DNA of 64,000 bases from contig OY762508.1 of the NCBI GenBank assembly GCA_963665975.1, forward strand, positions 992,001 to 1,056,000. The letters run 5' to 3'. This document shows, in pieces, positions 46,891 through 57,015 of this stretch (within the stretch, counting starts at the first letter, position 1; the number at the start of each line of letters is the position of its first letter). The translations under genes were made by a program, and so were the position numbers. The notes beneath the pieces were generated by a model. That model saw only the letters and a list, made by a program, of their open reading frames with translations, did no database searches and was not told the origin of the DNA. Origin of the DNA: G963665975 sp963665975 (lineage in GTDB: Bacteria; Bacteroidota; Rhodothermia; Rhodothermales; Bin80).

Positions 46891-49800
46891 CTACAGCCGC
46901 CGCAAGCGTTGATTCAAGGCCAGCAGGTCAATTCCTCGGGCCTTGAATTCCTGGGTGAGGCCAAGAAATCGCAAGCCCGACTGTGCCAGGTCGACAATGT
47001 TGGGGGCCTCGTGTAATTCCGCCGGCAACCCATCCAGATGCGTAACCATATTGCGCCGGTTGTCCAATACTACGAACACACCCTTGTCGGATTCTCCTCG
47101 AATAAGACGCCCAAAGCCTTGCTCCATGCGCAGTCGGGTCTTGGGAGCGCCGTATTCTCGCCAATACGACTGACCCCGCAATTCCTTTCGATGTTCATTA
47201 AGCGGACGTGACGGCACTGGCACTGGGGTTCGCGCCACGATCACCTGGGAAAGGGTCGAACCCCGAAAATCCACGCCGGCCCAGAAACGATCTACGCCAA
47301 ATAGCACGCTGTGCTCGACGCGACGGAATGATTCAATTTGAGCATGGCTGCTCCCCTGCTGCAATAGAGGCACGATATCATACTCCTCCAACCAGGGGGT
47401 GATCTGGTGGTAGATGCCTTCCATTTCCCGGCGGTTGGTGAACAAAACCAGTGTCCGCCCATACAGCGCCACCGACAACACTACGATGGCACGGGCGAGT
47501 TCGCGCTTGTATGTGTCGCGCAGTTCGGGCGTCTTGTCGAATCTCCGGTAATCAAACTTCGGCACTCCTGTCGCGATGTTCCCCTGTACTTTCTTGTCGT
47601 ATTCGAATGGTGAGGCAATTCTCACTGAGTGATCATTATCGAACACATCGGGGCGACCACTTAGTTCGCGGCTGAAAAACTCCAGACTATCGTCTACAAA
47701 CAGTGATGCGGACGTAAATATGATCGTTCCGTAGGCATCTGAAAGCGCGTTCAGTGGCCTGGAAATATTAAACAGCATCCGTCTGACAATCCATTTCCTG
47801 TCATTCTTTTCGTAGATATGCACCAAGTCACCGGAGGGATAACCTTCCGACACTTCCTGTGCGGAATCCGCCAGTCTCGTAGCCAAGTCATAGTATTGCC
47901 GAATCCTCCGCTCTTCTTCGTGCACTCTTGCCTGTTCTCCACTGGAAAATTCCGCGACCGTGTCTTCATCGTATCGCGCGCTATTGAGCATGTTTTCCCA
48001 TTCGTCTGCGATCAATTTGCATTGCTCCCCGACTGCGCCCAGCGCATCCAGCAAAGCGTCGCGCTTGTCAGCGTCCAGTCTATTCCACCGCACAGTCATT
48101 TCGCGATCACCAATTTGCGCGATTACGCGTTCGATTTCTATGATCTCTGTGCAGGCATGCAGGATTGCTCTGACGCGCCGTCCCAATTCTGGATAATCCA
48201 CCTTGTCATTCCCGGTCTCTTTCTCTCTCGAGTCGTCAAATTGATCTTGCAGGATTTCCAGGTACCCGCGCCGCTGTCCTCCGTGCAGTCTGCTCAGATA
48301 TTCTTCCAGGTCCGACCTGGACAATTCCGTAGTTAAAGCCGAGCGTGTGTTGTCCGGGAACTGGTCTGCCTCATCCACAATGCATGCGTCCATGCGGCCG
48401 AGGAGTTCTTCATCCAGCAAGACCAATTTGTGATGGTTCGTAATGACGATGTGGGCCTTCTCCGCCAGGCTTTGGCTTTTCGGGTACACGCACTGCCACC
48501 CAAGTGAACAAACGTCTCGCACACACACCTCCAGCGCATTCACACGCTTCGCGAGCGTGCGCAAAGCAGGAAGCCGTTGGCGCAAGTTGCCTGAGGGCAT
48601 GCCTTCCCACCGGCCGCCATTATCACGCAATACCATGAACAGGTACAGCCATGCCAGTCTGCTGGCTGCGGCGCCATCCGTATAGAGCCTGTCCTCGTAC
48701 ATGCTTACCAGTCCAGTGATACACAGATAGTTGGCTTTTCCTTTGAGGACAGCGATTCTGATGTCTTCGTAGGCCGTTACACCGCGCACTATTTCCCAGT
48801 CCTTGGCCACGATCTGGTCCATCAGGTTTTTCGTGCTGGACGCAACAATGATCTGTCGGTCAGGATTCAACCTCACGTACTCGGCCGACGGCAACAGATA
48901 GCCAATGGTTTTGCCGGTGCCAGTTCCAGCCTCAACCGCGTACAGACCATCTTCGTTTATGGCATTCGCGCAGAAGCCGGCATACTCGCGCTGTTTCGGT
49001 CGATCCCGGAAGGATGCGATGCCGCGAGTAATGCGTTGCATCGATTCTTCGAAGGCCTGAACATTAATCTTCTTGGGGGCGTCATCGGAATCACTCTCGC
49101 GTGGTCCTCCTGGCTTGGATGTTGTGAGAGCCGCACGCAACTCTTCTACTATCCAGGGCCTCACTTCCATTGTCTTGGGCCTATCGGGATTGTCCACGCC
49201 AAGACCCGTCCCCCAGCGAATTTCATGTGCTCTTGTTGCCACTTCAAAAACAGCACGAAAGTCTTCCGGCGGATCCGTCGCAGAGAGGGAATCCTCCAGC
49301 AGGGCATAGACCATATGAGTCCCTTCGATCCAATCGAGTTCGGATCCGCGCAGGATTGCTCTGATAATATCGTCCAACACCATCCTCAGACCCTTGAGTA
49401 CGTGCGGCAACCGATAACCCGAGGGCGTCCCAGGCACCCGTTCCATAAGGGTTTCCTCAGTGAACAATGGGCGACCTCCCGGCAGAAAGAAGCGGCTCAT
49501 GTCCAAGAGGTCGACGAGCACCGGAGGGTTCTTCACAGAGGCCAGGACGGCATCCCTGAACCACGCATGCTGGTTGTCGGCATTGAAGACAAAGAGTACG
49601 TCCACGCCTGCAAAGAACGATGCTATCTCGGCTTCCGCCACAGACCACGGGTCTCTCCCTTCACAATCGCGTTTGGGGACGCCGGTCTTGGCTGACATGC
49701 GCTTGGTAACGGTGCGCTGCGGGTTCAGCACCCAGTGTCTCGTGACGGGCTGGTCATCGCCCAAAGAGTACCAGCTCCCCCCTACATGAATAATTCGATC

Positions 49801-51354
49801 CTTTGTGACGTTTCGTCCTGTGGTGAACAAATGTCCAATGCCAATCCGCCATTCGTCCCGCTGAACATGTACCGGTTCACGGCGGACCGCCTCATTGGCC
49901 GGATCAGCGGACCGGCCTGCTATCGACTCTGCACTGGAGAGCTTGTCCCGCACCCCGGCCTCGTACGCTTTGAGCCGCTTGATAACGGCCTTTCCATCCA
50001 AATCGTCCGGGTTCTTTTCTGCGACTTCTTCGCTAAACCGGTCCAGAGCAGTTTCGCCATATTCGTCAGGCGTGAGATGCCGCTTTCTGCAATGGGAGAG
50101 CCAACGATGATTTTCTCCGGCGCTCAGTGCATCGGGGTAGTTTCTCGCCCGAAATCGAAAGACTAATTCTCTTATTCTATCGTCCTCGAATGCAGAGTAG
50201 TCAACCTCCTCGCACTGCGGATTATTTCGCAGCAAGCTGTCTAGCAAGTCCTTATCTGGATCCGGGATAAAGTCCGAATAGAGCGCATAGTCCACATCCT
50301 GATCCTTGTCATCCCACGTATGCTGCTCAACCGCCTGTCGCACACGAGCTTGCAAGTCTTTATCAGACCTGATAAGGGATTCGTGCCTCTGGACCAATTC
50401 GTACTCCCACCCGAATCGCTCGAGTATGCGCCGCGTGTTCTCCGGCATAGCCCCCCCTTTGGACAAGGGGGCTGCGATAACGAATGGTGCGGCATTGGTC
50501 CGTAGACGGTACAGGTGTGCACGATCTTCAGCGCGAGACCTGGGATAAATCTTCTGCTCAAGCTCGACGACCGATAGATCCCTTAAGGCAGACGGGTCTG
50601 CAGCAAGATCAACAGCAATCACCTGACCCGTCTTGTCCACATACAGCGGGGACATCAGCGCTGCATAGCGCCCTTGGGACGCCATTTTGGATGTAAACCA
50701 CAGAAATGAGCGATTTACTCGTCGGGTGACTATCCGCTTGTCGCGCAGCGTCAGGTAGTCATCAAACAATCTCCGATGCTTTTCTCGGACGAGACGCGCG
50801 AGGCCAAGCATCATCATGACATCATCGTGGGCATCGTGCGCGCGCCCGTGATCCAGCCCGTTTGCTTTAGCGAGATCAGAGAGTTTGAACGAAGGCTTCC
50901 CCTCCTCATGCCTGGCCCACTCGATACCGTCGAACCTCAGTGCGTACGCTGCTCGCATCAGGTCGATTACGTCCCAGCGGGAATTCCCGTCACGCCAGTG
51001 CCAAGCGTATGGATCACGAAGATTGCGGTAGAAAAGAAATCGTGTCACTTCGTGATCGAAGCGCATGCCATTGTATCCTACCGTGCACGTATTCGGTCGC
51101 GTAAGCTCCTGGTAAATCTTTGCCGCGAAATCGGCCTCCGACAGTCCGTCCTGTTGCTGCCGTTGTGGCGATATCCCATGCACCAAACACGCTCCTGGAC
51201 TGGGCAGATAGTCCAGGGCAGGGGCACACATCAGGTTGAGCGGTTCTTCAATAATCTCCAGTGACTCGTTGGTGCGCACACCGCTGAACTGCACAGGGCG
51301 GTCTCTGCGCGGATCCCTCCCACCTGTCTCGTAATCGTACCAGAAAAACTCCAT
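46891..51354 (-). CDS. Exonuclease I - degenerate exonuclease - DinG helicase fusion
   Basis: A single 1487-residue protein. Residues 1-475 are a complete exonuclease I (SbcB) with FFWYDYETGGRDPRRDRPVQ, GYNGMRFDHEVTRFLFYRN and HGRAHDAHDDVMMMLGLARL, so the DEDDh residues are intact. Residues about 500-720 resemble a DnaQ-like exonuclease (FTTGRNVTKDRIIHVGGSWY, later VFNADNQHAWF), but the catalytic D-x-E is gone (IGHLFTTG). Residues about 790-1487 are a DinG/XPD-type helicase: Walker A EAGTGTGKTIGYL (about 811), four Fe-S cysteines (YLC about 877; CVRDVCSLGWQC about 942-953), VDEADQF (about 993) and the C-terminal RMEQGFGRLIRGESD. A 3'-5' nuclease joined to a 5'-3' helicase suggests processing of single-strand ends or R-loops. 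Confidence 0.93.
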   Translation of the reverse strand: MEFFWYDYETGGRDPRRDRPVQFSGVRTNESLEIIEEPLNLMCAPALDYLPSPGACLVHGISPQRQQQDGLSEADFAAKIYQELTRPNTCTVGYNGMRFDHEVTRFLFYRNLRDPYAWHWRDGNSRWDVIDLMRAAYALRFDGIEWARHEEGKPSFKLSDLAKANGLDHGRAHDAHDDVMMMLGLARLVREKHRRLFDDYLTLRDKRIVTRRVNRSFLWFTSKMASQGRYAALMSPLYVDKTGQVIAVDLAADPSALRDLSVVELEQKIYPRSRAEDRAHLYRLRTNAAPFVIAAPLSKGGAMPENTRRILERFGWEYELVQRHESLIRSDKDLQARVRQAVEQHTWDDKDQDVDYALYSDFIPDPDKDLLDSLLRNNPQCEEVDYSAFEDDRIRELVFRFRARNYPDALSAGENHRWLSHCRKRHLTPDEYGETALDRFSEEVAEKNPDDLDGKAVIKRLKAYEAGVRDKLSSAESIAGRSADPANEAVRREPVHVQRDEWRIGIGHLFTTGRNVTKDRIIHVGGSWYSLGDDQPVTRHWVLNPQRTVTKRMSAKTGVPKRDCEGRDPWSVAEAEIASFFAGVDVLFVFNADNQHAWFRDAVLASVKNPPVLVDLLDMSRFFLPGGRPLFTEETLMERVPGTPSGYRLPHVLKGLRMVLDDIIRAILRGSELDWIEGTHMVYALLEDSLSATDPPEDFRAVFEVATRAHEIRWGTGLGVDNPDRPKTMEVRPWIVEELRAALTTSKPGGPRESDSDDAPKKINVQAFEESMQRITRGIASFRDRPKQREYAGFCANAINEDGLYAVEAGTGTGKTIGYLLPSAEYVRLNPDRQIIVASSTKNLMDQIVAKDWEIVRGVTAYEDIRIAVLKGKANYLCITGLVSMYEDRLYTDGAAASRLAWLYLFMVLRDNGGRWEGMPSGNLRQRLPALRTLAKRVNALEVCVRDVCSLGWQCVYPKSQSLAEKAHIVITNHHKLVLLDEELLGRMDACIVDEADQFPDNTRSALTTELSRSDLEEYLSRLHGGQRRGYLEILQDQFDDSREKETGNDKVDYPELGRRVRAILHACTEIIEIERVIAQIGDREMTVRWNRLDADKRDALLDALGAVGEQCKLIADEWENMLNSARYDEDTVAEFSSGEQARVHEEERRIRQYYDLATRLADSAQEVSEGYPSGDLVHIYEKNDRKWIVRRMLFNISRPLNALSDAYGTIIFTSASLFVDDSLEFFSRELSGRPDVFDNDHSVRIASPFEYDKKVQGNIATGVPKFDYRRFDKTPELRDTYKRELARAIVVLSVALYGRTLVLFTNRREMEGIYHQITPWLEEYDIVPLLQQGSSHAQIESFRRVEHSVLFGVDRFWAGVDFRGSTLSQVIVARTPVPVPSRPLNEHRKELRGQSYWREYGAPKTRLRMEQGFGRLIRGESDKGVFVVLDNRRNMVTHLDGLPAELHEAPNIVDLAQSGLRFLGLTQEFKARGIDLLALNQRLRRL

Positions 51355-51679
51355 GCAGACTACTACCGCTGTCTATTGCGAACCCAATATAGCATACCCT
51401 TGCCACCTCACCAGAACCAACATTGCAACGATTTTATCTGCATGCTTGGGGACGGAACGCACGGATGCTTGTATTGATCACAACGCCTCTTTTTTCGGCA
51501 ACGTCGGTGCGGGCGACTGGAGCAAATAGCGCGCGTCCCTGCAAGAGACCTATTTCCATAACAGCAGCCTATCTTACATTAGTAGTCTCGACGACCCCGA
51601 CGAGTGGCAGATGCCGCTTTCTCCTCTCCGACGCTCTTCCCGATTCCCTTCCACACCATAGTTCGACTTACCCCTCGCC

Positions 51680-54364
51680 ATGAAATTCCATGTACTGGCA
51701 CTTGCGTCCGTTGCAGTCATCGTGATGGCCGGCTGTAATAAGCCATCTCAGGACACCATCACTGCTGCGCTTCCAGACCAACTCGAGCGGACCTGGATCG
51801 GTCCGGAATTCTACGCAAACCGCTTTATGGACTGGCGCATAATCGATGGCCGTATTGAGTGCCTCGAAGGCCGGTCGGAAAAGCCAATGCGCACGTTGCA
51901 TCTGTTGACACGCACATTGTCCGAAGAGCCGGGCGCCGTGTCCATGTCCGTCCGTACCGGCCCTCTTGCTCCCGATGACTCCGCCCATACTAACACATGG
52001 ACCGGCTTCCTGCTGGGCGCCGGCGGCGCTCACGTAGACTATCGGATAAGTAGCCTGACCCACCACTGGCCCGGCGAAGATGGTGGCCTCATCGTGGGAC
52101 TTGACGGCACAGGTGCCATTGTGGTGCGCGACAACACCAGTCCCGATGCGCCCAAAGGACCTGCAAGCAACATTACCGTGGACGCCTGGCCGGTAATCGA
52201 GCCAGACTCCACCAACGTAACGGGCGCGCCAGCCACTGACGTCAGACTTGCCTTGCAAGCCGAACCGGATGGGACCACCTACAGGCTGCACGTAACTGCT
52301 CAGGACGCTAACACCGGCGCACCGCTTGGCTCCGCCCACTATAGCAGCATACCCGCAGAACAGCTTACGGGCAATGTGGCGCTTGTTTCGCACAACAGTC
52401 CTCGGATGGAGGGACCAGGGTACTGGTTCACCGAGTGGGAGCTGGACGGTGCGAAGGTGGAGCAGCATGACGGCAGGGCCTTCGGACCGATCATGGGCAC
52501 GCAATATACGGTCAGTGGCGGCGTGCTCAAGATGACCGCGCAGTTAGGGCAATTGGGAGCCTCCGACACCCGGACCGCACATCTCGAAGTCAATCAAAAC
52601 GATTCGTGGGCGCGCGTCGCAACCGGACAGCTGATGGACCACAGCTTCACGGTGCCATTTCGTGTCGAAAACTGGGTCCACACAGAGGACGTCCCCTACC
52701 GCGTCACCTACGAGCTGCGCTCGAATGGTGGCACAACCACGCCGCACTCCTTTTCGGGCGTCATACGGCACCCGCGTCTGGAGAACGGAGAATTCGTGCT
52801 CGCCTCGCTCAATTGCCAGAACATGTCCAAGGGCAGAGACCTCGTCTGGAACCACAACGCCATCTGGTATCCGCACGCTGAATTGAGCGCGGCGGTCGCC
52901 AAGCATGATCCTGACCTGATGTTCTTTGCCGGGGACCAGATATACGAATCCGGCCTCGCCGGCATCATCCGCGATCCCGTCGACAAGGCCCTCCTTGACT
53001 ACCAATACCACTGGTTGCGCTTTGTGTGGGCGTTTCGCGATCTGATGCGTGATCGACCGACGGTGACACTACCGGATGATCACGATGTCTACCATGGCAA
53101 TATTTGGGGCGACGGTGGAAAGCGTGCGTTCGGCGACTTGCGCCCCATGTCGGATCATGGCGGCTACATGATGGATCCGAAGTTCGTCAATGCCGTGCAC
53201 GAAACGCAGGTGGCGCACCTGCCGGATCCCTATGATCCAACGCCTATTGAGCAGGACATTTCTGTTTACTACACCACGCTCAACTACGGAGGCATCAGCT
53301 TTGCCATTGTCGCAGATCGCATGTGGAAGTCCACACCGCGCCTTGTGCTGCCGGAAGCGGACATATGGAATGGCTGGCCCAAGAATCCTGATTACGATCC
53401 GACGATGATTACGGAAGCCAACCTGCTCGGCCCGCGGCAGCTGTCCTTTCTTGAGGACTGGGCGCACGATTGGACCGGTGAGACCTGGATGAAGGTCATG
53501 CTTTCGCAAACCCTGTTCAGCAATCTCGCCACATTGCCCGCCGGCGCAAACGACGACCGCGTCGTGCCGCGCATGCGGTTTGCAGACCCTGGTGAATACA
53601 TCGCCGACGATCATCTCGGCGTTGACATGGACTCCAACGGTTGGCCGCAAGCCGGACGGAACCGCGCGCTACGAACCATTCGCAAGGGCTTCGCCTTCCA
53701 CGTCGGAGGTGACCAGCATCTGGGCAGTTTCGTTCGCTACGGCATTGACGCATTCAATGACGGCCCAAATGCGTTCATATCGCCAGCGATTGCCAATATC
53801 TGGCCCCGCAGGTGGTTTCCACCGATGCCAGGAGCCAATCGGAAGCCCGGTGCGCCGCCCTTTACGGGAGAGCATCTTGATGGCTTCGGTAACCGCATGA
53901 CCGTGCACGCAGTCGCCAATCCTGTCCGCTCAGGGCGCGAGCCGGAGGCGCTGTACGATCGCGTTCCGGGCTATGGCATCATTCGGTTCCGGGCGGACGA
54001 CCGCACGATTACTTCCGAAGCATGGCCACGGTGGGTGGATCCCTCGGACCCCGATCCGATGCTCTATCCCGGATGGCCCGTTACCGTGAACCAGGAAGAT
54101 AACTACGGCCGGGAAGCTGCAGGATACCTGCCTACACTTGTCGTCGAAGGGATGGCAAACCCCGTGATCCGTGTTATTGAAGAGGCTTCAGGAGAAGCAC
54201 TCTATACGCTGCGCATTAACGGGAGCACCTTTGTCCCGAAGGTGTTCGATGCAGCAGCAACCTATACCGTCAGAATTGGCGAGCCGGGTACAGACAAGAT
54301 GCAAGACCTGCCCGGGCTGATGGCTGTCGATGCAGCCTCTGATTCCCTGACCATCGCTTTCTAA
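51680..54364 (+). CDS. PhoD-like alkaline phosphatase lipoprotein
   Basis: An 894-residue predicted lipoprotein (signal ends VIVMAGC, Cys19). Residues about 365-800 hold the metallophosphatase: FVLASLNCQNMSKG, LMFFAGDQIYESGLAG, TVTLPDDHDVYHGNIWGDGG and AFHVGGDQHLGSFVRYG. Residues about 25-360 form a long beta-rich extension resembling a concanavalin/LamG fold (MDWRIIDGRIECLEG..., GYWFTEWELDG), absent from classical PhoD (about 550). It probably cleaves phosphodiesters or phosphomonoesters at the cell surface. The sulfatase follows after 12 bases, so the two are co-transcribed, fitting a role in anionic polymer degradation. Confidence 0.9.
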   Translation: MKFHVLALASVAVIVMAGCNKPSQDTITAALPDQLERTWIGPEFYANRFMDWRIIDGRIECLEGRSEKPMRTLHLLTRTLSEEPGAVSMSVRTGPLAPDDSAHTNTWTGFLLGAGGAHVDYRISSLTHHWPGEDGGLIVGLDGTGAIVVRDNTSPDAPKGPASNITVDAWPVIEPDSTNVTGAPATDVRLALQAEPDGTTYRLHVTAQDANTGAPLGSAHYSSIPAEQLTGNVALVSHNSPRMEGPGYWFTEWELDGAKVEQHDGRAFGPIMGTQYTVSGGVLKMTAQLGQLGASDTRTAHLEVNQNDSWARVATGQLMDHSFTVPFRVENWVHTEDVPYRVTYELRSNGGTTTPHSFSGVIRHPRLENGEFVLASLNCQNMSKGRDLVWNHNAIWYPHAELSAAVAKHDPDLMFFAGDQIYESGLAGIIRDPVDKALLDYQYHWLRFVWAFRDLMRDRPTVTLPDDHDVYHGNIWGDGGKRAFGDLRPMSDHGGYMMDPKFVNAVHETQVAHLPDPYDPTPIEQDISVYYTTLNYGGISFAIVADRMWKSTPRLVLPEADIWNGWPKNPDYDPTMITEANLLGPRQLSFLEDWAHDWTGETWMKVMLSQTLFSNLATLPAGANDDRVVPRMRFADPGEYIADDHLGVDMDSNGWPQAGRNRALRTIRKGFAFHVGGDQHLGSFVRYGIDAFNDGPNAFISPAIANIWPRRWFPPMPGANRKPGAPPFTGEHLDGFGNRMTVHAVANPVRSGREPEALYDRVPGYGIIRFRADDRTITSEAWPRWVDPSDPDPMLYPGWPVTVNQEDNYGREAAGYLPTLVVEGMANPVIRVIEEASGEALYTLRINGSTFVPKVFDAAATYTVRIGEPGTDKMQDLPGLMAVDAASDSLTIAF

Positions 54365-54376
54365 CCGGAGACACCG

Positions 54377-55831
54377 TTGCTGCGCTTCTGCCTTTTGCTG
54401 ACCATTGCCGGGTGCTCCTACGAGCAACCGCCGGCTCCAAAGAACGTCATCCTGCTCCTGATCGACGACCTCGGCTGGGCGGATACCGGTGTATATGGCA
54501 GTACGTTCTATGAAACGCCCCACATTGATCGGTTGGCCGCACAAGGGGCGCGCTTTACGCAATTTTATGCGGCGAGCTCCGTCTGTTCGCCGACTCGGGC
54601 GAGCCTGATGACGGGTAGACACCCGGCACGGCTTAATCTCACCAACTGGATTGGCGGCGAGCAAAAAGGACCGCTTCTCCAGGCTCCGTACGAACGCGCC
54701 TTGCCCCTTGATGAAATCACCCTTGGCGAGGCCTTTCGAGAAGGCGGATACGCAACGGCATACTTCGGTAAATGGCACTTGGGCGTAGAAGGATTTATGC
54801 CGGAAGATCAAGGCTTCGACCATACAGGCGCCGTCAACTACGCCGGGCAGCCCGGATCGTATTTTCCTCCGTACACGCATGACCGGTTTGCTCTATCCAA
54901 CGTCCCAGATCTGGATGGAGACTCAGGGGATGCCTACCTGACCGATCGGCTCACGGACCTGGCGCTTTCCTATGTTGAATCGCGCCGTGACAGCGCCTTC
55001 TTTGTGGTATTGTCGCATTATGCGGTGCACACGCCACTGGAGTCGAGGGACGGTTACCGAAATAAGTACGAAGCAAAAGCGCAACAGCTGCCGCCCGCCC
55101 CCGGTCCGGCGTTTCGCCCGGAAGGTATTCTCGGAGTAACCCGGCAGCGCCAGGACCATGCCGTCTATGCGGGCATGATCGAAAGCGTGGATGGAAGCGT
55201 TGGCCGTATGTTGTCGGCGCTGGATTCCCTACAACTTACCGACAACACTATCGTGGTGTTGGTTTCGGATAATGGCGGCCTCAGCACGCTGAGTGGACAG
55301 CGTGACTGGGCGCCTACCTCGAATCTTCCGCTTCGCGCTGGCAAGGGCCTATTGTACGAGGGTGGCATACGCATACCATTTGTCATCAAGGATCCGGCGA
55401 ATATCACGGCAGGTCAGGTTGTAAGTGCCCCGGCGATGACCACCGATCTCTATCCTACGCTACTGGCGCTGGCGGGCCTGTCCCAGCGAGCGGATCAGCA
55501 TCTTGACGGAGTGAATCTTGCCCCACTATTGACCGCAAGCCAGGACGCCCCGCCGAGAGCGCTTCACTGGCACTTTCCGCACTATCACGGATCTGGCAAC
55601 CGGCCCTCCGGGGCGATACGCAGAGGCGATTACAAATTAATCGAATGGTTCGAGGATGGCCGCATGGAGTTATACGACGTGGCGTCTGACCTCGGCGAAA
55701 CCACGGATCTGGCGGACCAGATGCCCCGGGAAGTCGCCGCATTACGCAAGACCCTGGAGGAATGGCGTAAGGCGGTAGACGCCCGCATGCCGACTTCGAA
55801 TCCTGATTGGGCCCCGCCGGAGGGCAGGTAA
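54377..55831 (+). CDS. Sulfatase (arylsulfatase type) lipoprotein
   Basis: A 484-residue type I sulfatase. Start is a TTG with GGAG eight bases upstream, giving a lipoprotein signal LTIAGC. Seen: NVILLLIDDLGWADTGVYGS (metal Asp-Asp), the formylglycine signature SSVCSPTRASLMTGRHP (CxPxR; Cys is converted to formylglycine by a maturase elsewhere), YFGKWHLG and VVLVSDNGGLSTLSG. All catalytic elements are present. The last 405 bases recur at 59837-60241. It follows the PhoD-like gene by 12 bases. Confidence 0.94.
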   Translation: MLRFCLLLTIAGCSYEQPPAPKNVILLLIDDLGWADTGVYGSTFYETPHIDRLAAQGARFTQFYAASSVCSPTRASLMTGRHPARLNLTNWIGGEQKGPLLQAPYERALPLDEITLGEAFREGGYATAYFGKWHLGVEGFMPEDQGFDHTGAVNYAGQPGSYFPPYTHDRFALSNVPDLDGDSGDAYLTDRLTDLALSYVESRRDSAFFVVLSHYAVHTPLESRDGYRNKYEAKAQQLPPAPGPAFRPEGILGVTRQRQDHAVYAGMIESVDGSVGRMLSALDSLQLTDNTIVVLVSDNGGLSTLSGQRDWAPTSNLPLRAGKGLLYEGGIRIPFVIKDPANITAGQVVSAPAMTTDLYPTLLALAGLSQRADQHLDGVNLAPLLTASQDAPPRALHWHFPHYHGSGNRPSGAIRRGDYKLIEWFEDGRMELYDVASDLGETTDLADQMPREVAALRKTLEEWRKAVDARMPTSNPDWAPPEGR

Positions 55832-56321
55832 CCGCATGCAACAAGGAACTGCTACGGCGCCACGAGCCGATAGCTTACGAATGCCACCTCCTTGCTGTCA
55901 GGCGACCAGGACGGCACGTTGATTGTGCCCTGCCCGCCAAAGAGTTTCGCTAGCACCCGCGGCTCACCACCGGTCGCAGGCATGATCCGCAGCACCACGT
56001 CCTTGTTCGGTGGGTGGCCTTCCACGCTCTTGTCATACGACAGAAAGACGATCCACTTCCCGTCCGGAGATGGATGTGGAAACCAATCCCCATAGGCATC
56101 ATCCGGCGTCACCGGCTCCTGGTTCGCTCCATCCGGATCCATGCGCCAGATGTTCATTTGGCCGGTGCGTACAGAATTGAAATAGATCGTACCGCCATCT
56201 GGCGAGTACTCCGGACCGTCATCCAGGCCAGGAGCGTCCGTCAACCTCGTCTCTTCGCCGCCATCTATGCTAATGGCGTAGACATCATACTCGTCGTTGC
56301 GCCGCGCGCAATATACGAGCG
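55427..56321. repeat. Direct repeat, copy 1 (895 bases)
   Basis: Nearly identical to 59837-60731 with constant offset 4410 and no indels. I counted 16 differences; 14 fall in the first 190 bases and only 2 in the last 700. It covers the sulfatase 3' end (+) and the 3' part of a PD40 lipoprotein gene (-). Confidence 0.95.
55852..56320 (-). pseudogene. PD40 lipoprotein, truncated duplicate (3' part only)
   Basis: Minus-strand frame of about 155 codons identical, save for one residue, to the C-terminus of the intact PD40 lipoprotein at 60.3-61.8 kb (EYSPDGGTIYFNSVRTGQMN ... VPSWSPDSKEVAFVSYRL). It stops at the repeat boundary 56321, where an unrelated T9SS protein fragment begins, so the N-terminal signal peptide and first domains are missing. 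Not expected to be functional. Confidence 0.85.
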
Positions 56322-56985
56322 GACGGCTACATCGTGGCGACGTTCATCACAGGCAGCCAGGAGGATTCCCTGGAGATCCTGTTGCCGGGTCGGGACAACG
56401 CTGGAGAGGCAAACGTCACGGGCACGGCACGAGACCCCGAGGGCTGGGCCTACCCTTCCTTCAACGTAGCGGTGACAGGGGGTGAGAACCGGGCACCGGT
56501 GGTGGATCCTCCCCTGCGCGACACGACGCTGGTTGCGGGAGGCCGCACAGCGGATATCTTGCTCATGGAACATTTCAGTGATCCGGACGGCGACAATCTG
56601 ACTTATACCGTCACATCGTCGACGTTGACAGTGGCAACGGCGGATACGTCTGGCCATACGCTGCCGGTGACCACGGCCGCGGTGGGCTCGGCCACAATCA
56701 CGGTCCGGAGAGCCGAAGAACTTCGATACCGAACTGCAGGGCGCATACCCGAATCCGTTTAACCCGGTGGCAACCATTGCGTATGCGCTGGCCGAAGAGG
56801 ATCATGTGAGTATCGTTGTTTACCATACCCTGGGACGCAGGGTGGCCGTCCTGGTGGACGGCATCCAGGCAGCCGGAAAGCATGCAGCCGTCTTCAATGC
56901 GAAAAGGCTGCCAAGCGGATTGTATATTGTGCGTATGGTGGCGTCGTCGCGGCGGTTCGACAAGGCGATGCTGCTGGCCAGGTAA
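56321..56985 (+). pseudogene. T9SS-secreted protein, 5'-truncated and frameshifted
   Basis: Reads DGYIVATFITGSQEDSLEIL and later ADILLMEHFSDPDGDNLTYT, a cadherin-like/Ig domain, then after a frameshift near 56720 continues as LQGAYPNPFNPVATIAYALA and ends VRMVASSRRFDKAMLLAR, a clear type IX sorting domain. The 5' end is lost at the junction with the duplicated block (56321). With both a truncation and a frameshift it cannot give a secreted product. The intact T9SS gene follows 30 bases later. Confidence 0.72.
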
Positions 56986-57015
56986 GGCAAGGCATATTTG
57001 TACGGGGTTCGGGTC

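Noticed and set aside
51668..52504. A 278-codon minus-strand frame
   Set aside because: Antisense to the PhoD-like lipoprotein N-terminus.
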